From the NCBI RefSeq assembly GCF_002119665.1, contig NZ_CP021111.1, positions 2,852,001-2,916,000 of the forward strand: a DNA stretch of 64,000 bases, written 5' to 3'. The position numbers were made by a program, and so were the translations under genes. The notes below the pieces were generated by a model that worked only from the letters and a program-made list of their open reading frames with translations, had not been told where the DNA came from and did no database searches. The DNA comes from Bordetella genomosp. 13. GTDB taxonomy: Bacteria; Pseudomonadota; Gammaproteobacteria; Burkholderiales; Burkholderiaceae_B. The number at the start of each line of letters is the position of its first letter. Position 1 is the stretch's first letter. This document shows, piece by piece, positions 58,858 to 64,000 of the stretch.

Positions 58858-59571
58858 ATGGTTGCTACCGATTGTTTGGCGCCGGAGCATATCCATCCCG
58901 CCCTATGGCGTGCCTCCCAGCTGTCGCGAGCACCGGGACGGTATGCGCCTACTGGCATACCAGCCCTCTCAGACCAGTTGCCTGGCGGAGGCTGGCCGCG
59001 GGGCAACGTGGTCGAATTCATGGTGCAGCAGCCCGGCATCGGAGAGCTGCAGCTGCTGCGTGAGGCACTAGCCGCACCCGACAAGCGGCCCATCATTCTC
59101 GCCCGGCCACCACACATGCCGCAGGCGGCAGCTTGGGCGGGCTGGGGTACGGATCCTTCGCGGATCGTATGGCTGCGTCCTGAACGCAACGCCGATGCAC
59201 TTTGGGCGGCCGAGCAAGCGGTGCGGAGCGGCTGTTTCGCATGCGTCATCCTTTGGCAGGATGCCGTGCGCAGCGCCACTGTTCGGCGGCTGCAGCTCGC
59301 CGCGCAAGCAGCTGATGCCCTCTTCATCCTTGTGCGCCCGATGGTGGCGGCCGAGCAAGCATCCGCGGCTCCACTGCGCCTGGCGTTAGCGCCAGCACCA
59401 GGCGGCGTATCCGTGCGTGTCCTCAAGCGCCGAGGTGCCACATTGGACGCGCCAATCTTTGTTCCCCTGTATCAGATGCGCCGTCGCGCGGTAGATCATC
59501 ATGCGAGTTTGGATCGTCGTGCACCTGACGCACGCAATCCTCGACGGCCTGTGTCCACGCTGGCGAACTGA
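58858..59571 (+). CDS. imuA: Translesion synthesis accessory protein ImuA
   Basis: 237-residue RecA/SulA-like protein of the mutagenic polymerase cassette. Family marks: HPALWRASQLSRAPGRYAPTGIPALSDQLPGGGWPRGNVVEFM, GELQLLREAL and RIVWLRPERNADALWAAEQAVRSG. It starts 27 bases behind a LexA box, and its last 71 bases overlap imuB. It is thought to help ImuB recruit DnaE2. Confidence 0.9.
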   Translation: MVATDCLAPEHIHPALWRASQLSRAPGRYAPTGIPALSDQLPGGGWPRGNVVEFMVQQPGIGELQLLREALAAPDKRPIILARPPHMPQAAAWAGWGTDPSRIVWLRPERNADALWAAEQAVRSGCFACVILWQDAVRSATVRRLQLAAQAADALFILVRPMVAAEQASAAPLRLALAPAPGGVSVRVLKRRGATLDAPIFVPLYQMRRRAVDHHASLDRRAPDARNPRRPVSTLAN

Positions 59572-60946
59572 ACCAGCTGCTGTGCTGGACGCTGGGCAGG
59601 TGCTGGCCTGCTCTCCGTTAGCAGCGCAGGCCGGCGTCCGACCGGGGCAACGTGCCGGCGGCGTGTCGGCGCTCTGCCCGACCGCGTCACTTCGCTCCTA
59701 TGATGCCGTTCTGCATTCGCAGTACGTGCAGGACGCCGCGCTCGGATTTCTTCAGTACACCCCCGAAGTGGCGCTATTGCCGTCCGACACAGTAGCGCTC
59801 GAGGTCAGCGCCAGCCTGCAGCTGTTCGGCGGCATTCGGGCGCTCTGCAGACGAGTGGCCGCAACAGCGCGAGGCATGGGCATGGCAGCACGCCTTGGCG
59901 TCGGCCCGACCGCCTGCGGCGCCTGGCTGCTGGCAACCGCGCCGGCTCGGCAGCCCCGAGTGCTGACTCTCCCTACCCTGGCCCGTCGGCTGGATAGGGT
60001 GCCCTGCTCTCGTATGCCGGAAGCAGAGCGTCACCTCGAGTGGCTGACCGGTATCGGCTGCAGCGACCTCGGTGCACTGCGACGCCTACCGCGCGGGGCA
60101 CTCCAGCGGCGTACGCATGCGGCGCTCCTCCAAGCCTTGGACCGCGCTTATGGCGAAGGCCCGGAACTGCATACATGGATCGAGGCGCCGCCGGTGTTCG
60201 CAGGACGCATCGAGCTGGACGAGAACATCGAGCATGCGCCTGACGTCCTGGCCATCGCACAACGCTTGGTGGAACAGTTATGCGGATGGCTGGCGGCCGC
60301 GCATCTCGCAGCGACTCGCGTGAACCTGACGATCGAGCACGAATTGGGGCGGCACGCATGCGCTCCTACCGTGCTGGACGTGCGCCTGGCCAGCCCCGCA
60401 TGGATCCCAAGCCGCATGCTGCCCCTGATGGCAGAGCAACTGAACCGCCTAACACTGGCTGCGCCGGCACGCGCGATTGCGCTTCAGGCGGCACAGCTCG
60501 AGCCCCTTGCTCCCGTACCTACCGACCTGTTTCCTGAAGCCGGCGGGAGCGCCGCGGACCGCGACCACGTCATGGCATTGCTGGTCGCACGCCTCGGCCG
60601 CGACCACGTACTCCATGCACATCCCGTGGCGGACCATCGGCCGGATATAGCCAATCGGTGGGTGCCCGTCGACGAGGTGGCATCGTCGCACGTCTACGCC
60701 GTCGGCGCAGTGCGCCCCAGCTGGCTCCTACAAAAACCCATCGCTCTTCTGACGCGTGGCCACCGCCCGTACTACGGCGCCCCGCTGCAGATTGTCCAGG
60801 GACCCGAACGCATCGAGGACGGATGGTGGAATGGCCTCACTGTCCGAGACTACTTTGTGGCGGAAGCTCCAGATGGCAGCCGGTATTGGCTATACCAGGA
60901 CCGCGACGATCCGAGCGGTTGGTTCTTGCATGGGCTATTTGGGTAG
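59501..60946 (+). CDS. imuB: Inactive Y-family polymerase ImuB
   Basis: 481-residue Y-family protein. The usual first catalytic motif of active Y-polymerases (DMDAFF-type) reads VVHLTHAILDGL, so the metal-binding acids are absent, as in known ImuB proteins that act as hubs rather than polymerases. A little-finger-like part (about 230-340) follows, and PTDLFPE near residue 345 could be a clamp-binding site. The tail SRYWLYQDRDDPSGWFLHGLFG is typical of ImuB. It ends 6 bases before dnaE2. Confidence 0.9.
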   Translation: MRVWIVVHLTHAILDGLCPRWRTEPAAVLDAGQVLACSPLAAQAGVRPGQRAGGVSALCPTASLRSYDAVLHSQYVQDAALGFLQYTPEVALLPSDTVALEVSASLQLFGGIRALCRRVAATARGMGMAARLGVGPTACGAWLLATAPARQPRVLTLPTLARRLDRVPCSRMPEAERHLEWLTGIGCSDLGALRRLPRGALQRRTHAALLQALDRAYGEGPELHTWIEAPPVFAGRIELDENIEHAPDVLAIAQRLVEQLCGWLAAAHLAATRVNLTIEHELGRHACAPTVLDVRLASPAWIPSRMLPLMAEQLNRLTLAAPARAIALQAAQLEPLAPVPTDLFPEAGGSAADRDHVMALLVARLGRDHVLHAHPVADHRPDIANRWVPVDEVASSHVYAVGAVRPSWLLQKPIALLTRGHRPYYGAPLQIVQGPERIEDGWWNGLTVRDYFVAEAPDGSRYWLYQDRDDPSGWFLHGLFG

Positions 60947-60952
60947 AGAACC

Positions 60953-63900
60953 ATGGAAGCGATTCTGCCTCCATATGCGGAGCTCCAGTGCATCACCAAT
61001 TATTCTTTTCTGCGCGGCGCATCACATCCTGAAGAGCTCGTCGCGCGCGCGATCGAGCTGGGCTATTCCGCACTGGCCATCACCGACGAGTGCTCCGTGG
61101 CAGGCGTAGTGCGCGCGCACTTAGAAGCCAAGAAGCGCAGCTTTCCACTGTTGATAGGATCCAGCTTCGTGCTGCGCAACGCCGACGGCACGCCGGCAGT
61201 ACAACTGTCCGCCCTGGCGCAGACACGTCAAGGCTACGGGAACTTGTGCGAGCTGATTACGCTCGCACGGAGCCGTGCTCCCAAGGGCCAGTACCGTGCA
61301 ATGCCGTCCGACCTTGATCGGCCCACCGATGCTGCATACGCTCACCTCCAAGGCCTGCCCGAGTGCGTGGTGCTGCTGACACCCGAGTACGGTGCCCCGC
61401 TCGAGCGACTAATCGCGCAGGCAGAATGGGCCGCGTCAACCTTTGCCGGCCGCTGCTGGATGGCGCTGACATTGCTGCACCGGGCCCAGGACGACGTGCA
61501 TCGCGCCCATGTGATGGAAGCGGCGAGCTTCTGCAATCTTCCTGTCGTGGCCACCGGCCAAGTGGAAATGCATGTGAGGTCCCGCAAGCCGCTGCATGAC
61601 ACGCTGACTGCTACGCGATTGCGCACGACGATCGAGGCGTGTGGCTTTGAGCGTGCACCGAACGCAGAGCATCATCTGCGTGCTCGTTTGCGCCTGGCCA
61701 ATCTGTATCCACGCGAGCTGCTCGAACAAACGTTGGAGGTCGCCACTCAATGTCCCTTCAGCCTGGACGAGCTGCGATACGAGTATCCCGACGAGGTCTG
61801 TCCCGCGGGCAGAACACCCGCGGAGTACCTCCGTGAGCAGACCTACATCGGTGCGAAGCGACGGTTTCGTGGCGGCATTCCAACTAACGTCCAGGAGCAG
61901 ATTGAGCACGAGCTGACGTTGATCGAAGAGTTGCGATACGAGCCCTATTTCTTGACTGTGTACGACCTAGTGATGTTCGCGCGCCAGCGCGGCATCCTAT
62001 GCCAAGGACGTGGCTCGGCCGCCAATTCTGCCGTTTGCTATAGCCTGGGCATCACCGAAGTAGATCCTGCACGAGGAAATTGCCTTTTCGAGCGCTTCAT
62101 CAGCCGCGAACGTGCCGAACCGCCCGACATCGACGTAGACTTCGAACATCACCGGCGCGAAGAGGTCATCCAATACATCTACGAGAAATATGACCGAAGC
62201 CGCGCCGCACTAACCGCCGTGGTCACTACGTACCGGACGAAAAGCGCGCTCCGGGATGCAGGGCGCGCCCTAGCAATGGACCCGCTGCTGGTCGATGCAG
62301 TGGCCAAGTCCCATCAATACTGGGATGGCCGCGCGAACATGGCGGCACGCCTCGCAGAATGCGGTCTCGATCCAACGTCTCCCGCAGCTCAGCAATGGAT
62401 CATCCTAGCGGAGAGCCTGCTCGGATTTCCTCGGCATCTTTCTCAACATCCTGGTGGCTTCGTCATCTCCCGCGGCCCTCTTCGCCGCCTGGTGCCCATT
62501 GAACCCGCCGCCATGGAAAACCGAAGCATCGTCCAATGGGACAAGGATGACCTGGACGCCCTAGGCTTGCTGAAGATTGACATCTTGGCACTCGGAATGC
62601 TTTCGGTAATTCGCCGTGCCCTTGACCTGGTCAGTGCGCAGAGAGGCGAAGTGTTTGAGCTCCAGGATATTCCTGCAGAGGATGAAGCCACCTACGACAT
62701 GATTTGCGCGGCTGATACCGTCGGAACGTTCCAAATCGAATCGCGAGCTCAGATGAGCATGCTGCCACGGCTGCGTCCGCGCGTCTTCTACGATCTAGTC
62801 ATCCAGGTCGCAATCGTGAGACCCGGGCCAATCCAGGGCGGCATGGTCCACCCATACCTTCGTCGTCGCCAAGGGCTCGAGCCGGTGACATATCCGAGCG
62901 ATGATGTCCGCGTAGCACTAGAACGCACATTGGGAGTTCCCATCTTCCAGGAACAGGTGATGCAAGTCGCCATGCGAGCAGCCGGGTTCTCTGCCGGCGA
63001 AGCTGACGAGCTCCGTCGTTCCATGGCGGCGTGGAAAAGGAAAGGTGGGCTGGACAAGTTCTACCGCAAGATCGTCGACGGCATGACGGCACGCGGCTAC
63101 GACCGCGATTTCGCGGAGCAGATCTATCAGCAGATTCACGGCTTTGGCGAATACGGCTTTCCGGAGAGCCACTCCGCCAGCTTTGCGCTGCTGGCGTACG
63201 CGAGCGCCTGGCTCAAGTGCCACGAACCCGAGGCATTCCTCGCCGCGCTTCTGAACTCTCTACCTATGGGCTTTTACAGCGCTTCTGCGCTTGTGCAGGA
63301 TGCCCGGCGTCACGGCGTCAAGGTGCTCCCAGCTGATGTCGGGACGAGCGCCTGGGAAGCGACCGTGGAGCATGCTGAAGACTCGCGGCCGGCCGTTCGC
63401 CTCGGGCTGAACCAGGTCAACGGCATGAGACAAGAGGCTGCTTATCGAATCGAGGTGGCGCGCGCGGTACGAGGATTTGATTCTGTCGCTGACCTAGGAC
63501 GGAGAGCAGACCTGGATCGCCACGACCTGCAGGTGTCCGCCGCCGCCGATGCGTTGCGCTCGATAGCCGGCGCTCGCCGTGATGCACTATGGGAGTCCGT
63601 TGTGAGTGCACCGCAGAAAGGACTGCTGCGCAATGCGGACATCCTGGAGGCGGAGCGTCCGGAACTACCTGCGATGCGGGAGGGACAAGCCCTCGTCGCT
63701 GACTACCGACATCTGGGCCTGACGCTGGGCCGACACCCACTGACGCTGCTGCGTCGGCGCTTGGCCGAAATGCGCTTCTCCCGGTCGTCGGAATTGCGCG
63801 CAATGCCAAATCGCAGACTCGTTCGCGCGGCCGGTATTGTGACGATCCGGCAGCGTCCAGGCACATCGCAAGGGGTCGTTTTCGTAACCCTGGAGGATGA

Positions 63901-64000
63901 GGATGGCGTGACGAACTTGATTGTGCGACCTGCGTTGGTCGAACGTCAGCGTTCTGAGTTGCTTACCTCCCGCTTGCTTGGCGCATACGGCACGTGGCAG
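60953..64000 (+). CDS. dnaE2: Error-prone DNA polymerase DnaE2 (3' end cut by window edge)
   Basis: Translesion C-family polymerase. The frame is open for 1016 codons to the last base; the family is about 1030-1080 residues, so only the C-terminal end is missing. The PHP domain starts ELQCITNYSFLRGASHPEEL, the catalytic part has GRGSAANSAVCYSLGI, PDIDVDFEHHRREEVIQYIYEKY (catalytic Asp residues) and RPGPIQGGMVHPYLRRR, then GEYGFPESHSASFALLAYASAW, and an OB-fold near the cut. It is the third gene of the LexA-controlled cassette. Confidence 0.93.
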   Translation, partial: MEAILPPYAELQCITNYSFLRGASHPEELVARAIELGYSALAITDECSVAGVVRAHLEAKKRSFPLLIGSSFVLRNADGTPAVQLSALAQTRQGYGNLCELITLARSRAPKGQYRAMPSDLDRPTDAAYAHLQGLPECVVLLTPEYGAPLERLIAQAEWAASTFAGRCWMALTLLHRAQDDVHRAHVMEAASFCNLPVVATGQVEMHVRSRKPLHDTLTATRLRTTIEACGFERAPNAEHHLRARLRLANLYPRELLEQTLEVATQCPFSLDELRYEYPDEVCPAGRTPAEYLREQTYIGAKRRFRGGIPTNVQEQIEHELTLIEELRYEPYFLTVYDLVMFARQRGILCQGRGSAANSAVCYSLGITEVDPARGNCLFERFISRERAEPPDIDVDFEHHRREEVIQYIYEKYDRSRAALTAVVTTYRTKSALRDAGRALAMDPLLVDAVAKSHQYWDGRANMAARLAECGLDPTSPAAQQWIILAESLLGFPRHLSQHPGGFVISRGPLRRLVPIEPAAMENRSIVQWDKDDLDALGLLKIDILALGMLSVIRRALDLVSAQRGEVFELQDIPAEDEATYDMICAADTVGTFQIESRAQMSMLPRLRPRVFYDLVIQVAIVRPGPIQGGMVHPYLRRRQGLEPVTYPSDDVRVALERTLGVPIFQEQVMQVAMRAAGFSAGEADELRRSMAAWKRKGGLDKFYRKIVDGMTARGYDRDFAEQIYQQIHGFGEYGFPESHSASFALLAYASAWLKCHEPEAFLAALLNSLPMGFYSASALVQDARRHGVKVLPADVGTSAWEATVEHAEDSRPAVRLGLNQVNGMRQEAAYRIEVARAVRGFDSVADLGRRADLDRHDLQVSAAADALRSIAGARRDALWESVVSAPQKGLLRNADILEAERPELPAMREGQALVADYRHLGLTLGRHPLTLLRRRLAEMRFSRSSELRAMPNRRLVRAAGIVTIRQRPGTSQGVVFVTLEDEDGVTNLIVRPALVERQRSELLTSRLLGAYGTWQ

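Overview
The window looks like a GC-rich betaproteobacterial chromosome, most likely from the Alcaligenaceae (Bordetella/Achromobacter type). The grounds are the density of branched-chain-type ABC uptake operons, the DUF4148 small proteins, the Burkholderiales-type trimeric porins and the tRNA-Pro sequence. The genus is inferred from gene style, not from a database search.

The left half (1-32334) is ordinary metabolic chromosome. It opens with a ChvE/GguA-type sugar ABC system (gguA cut by the window edge) and a divergent GbpR-like LysR gene. Next come a PucR/GAF regulator and a divergent operon of SDR, solute-binding protein, LivH, LivM, LivG, LivF and a DUF849/BKACE enzyme, which reads as an import, oxidise and cleave route for a beta-hydroxy acid. 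On the minus strand lie a DUF808 membrane protein and a second uptake/catabolic operon (SDR, MmgE/PrpD, LivH, a LivM-LivG fusion, LivF, binding protein, HIBADH-like dehydrogenase, cupin, NIPSNAP). Then follow DUF1810, an alanine/glycine:cation symporter, type-2 argC with a divergent LysR gene, a MipA/OmpV protein with a two-component pair, and an NfeD/slipin pair.

At 32522-32571 only the 3' half of a tRNA-Pro(UGG) gene is present, followed at once by a P4-type tyrosine integrase. This is the left junction of an integrated element whose right end lies outside the window. Behind the integrase is a stretch of decayed genes (LysR remnant, DJ-1/PfpI, TetR-like fragment, frameshifted SRAP).

From 37.4 to 58.6 kb is a metal-response block: CDF exporter, P-type metal ATPase, an ArnC/ArnT-like glycosyltransferase pair, CzcA-CzcB-CzcC, an OmpR-family regulator with its sensor kinase, two further OmpR regulators without kinases, two porins and three small exported DUF4148-type proteins. 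Ten copies of a palindrome, TTAC-N6-GTAA or close variants, lie in intergenic DNA before nearly every transcription unit of this block. I read this as one metal-stress regulon joining efflux, envelope modification, porin exchange and small periplasmic proteins.

The right end (58.8-64.0 kb) carries imuA-imuB-dnaE2, an error-prone translesion cassette under a textbook LexA box; dnaE2 runs off the window. If the island reaches this far, it carries both metal resistance and SOS mutagenesis.
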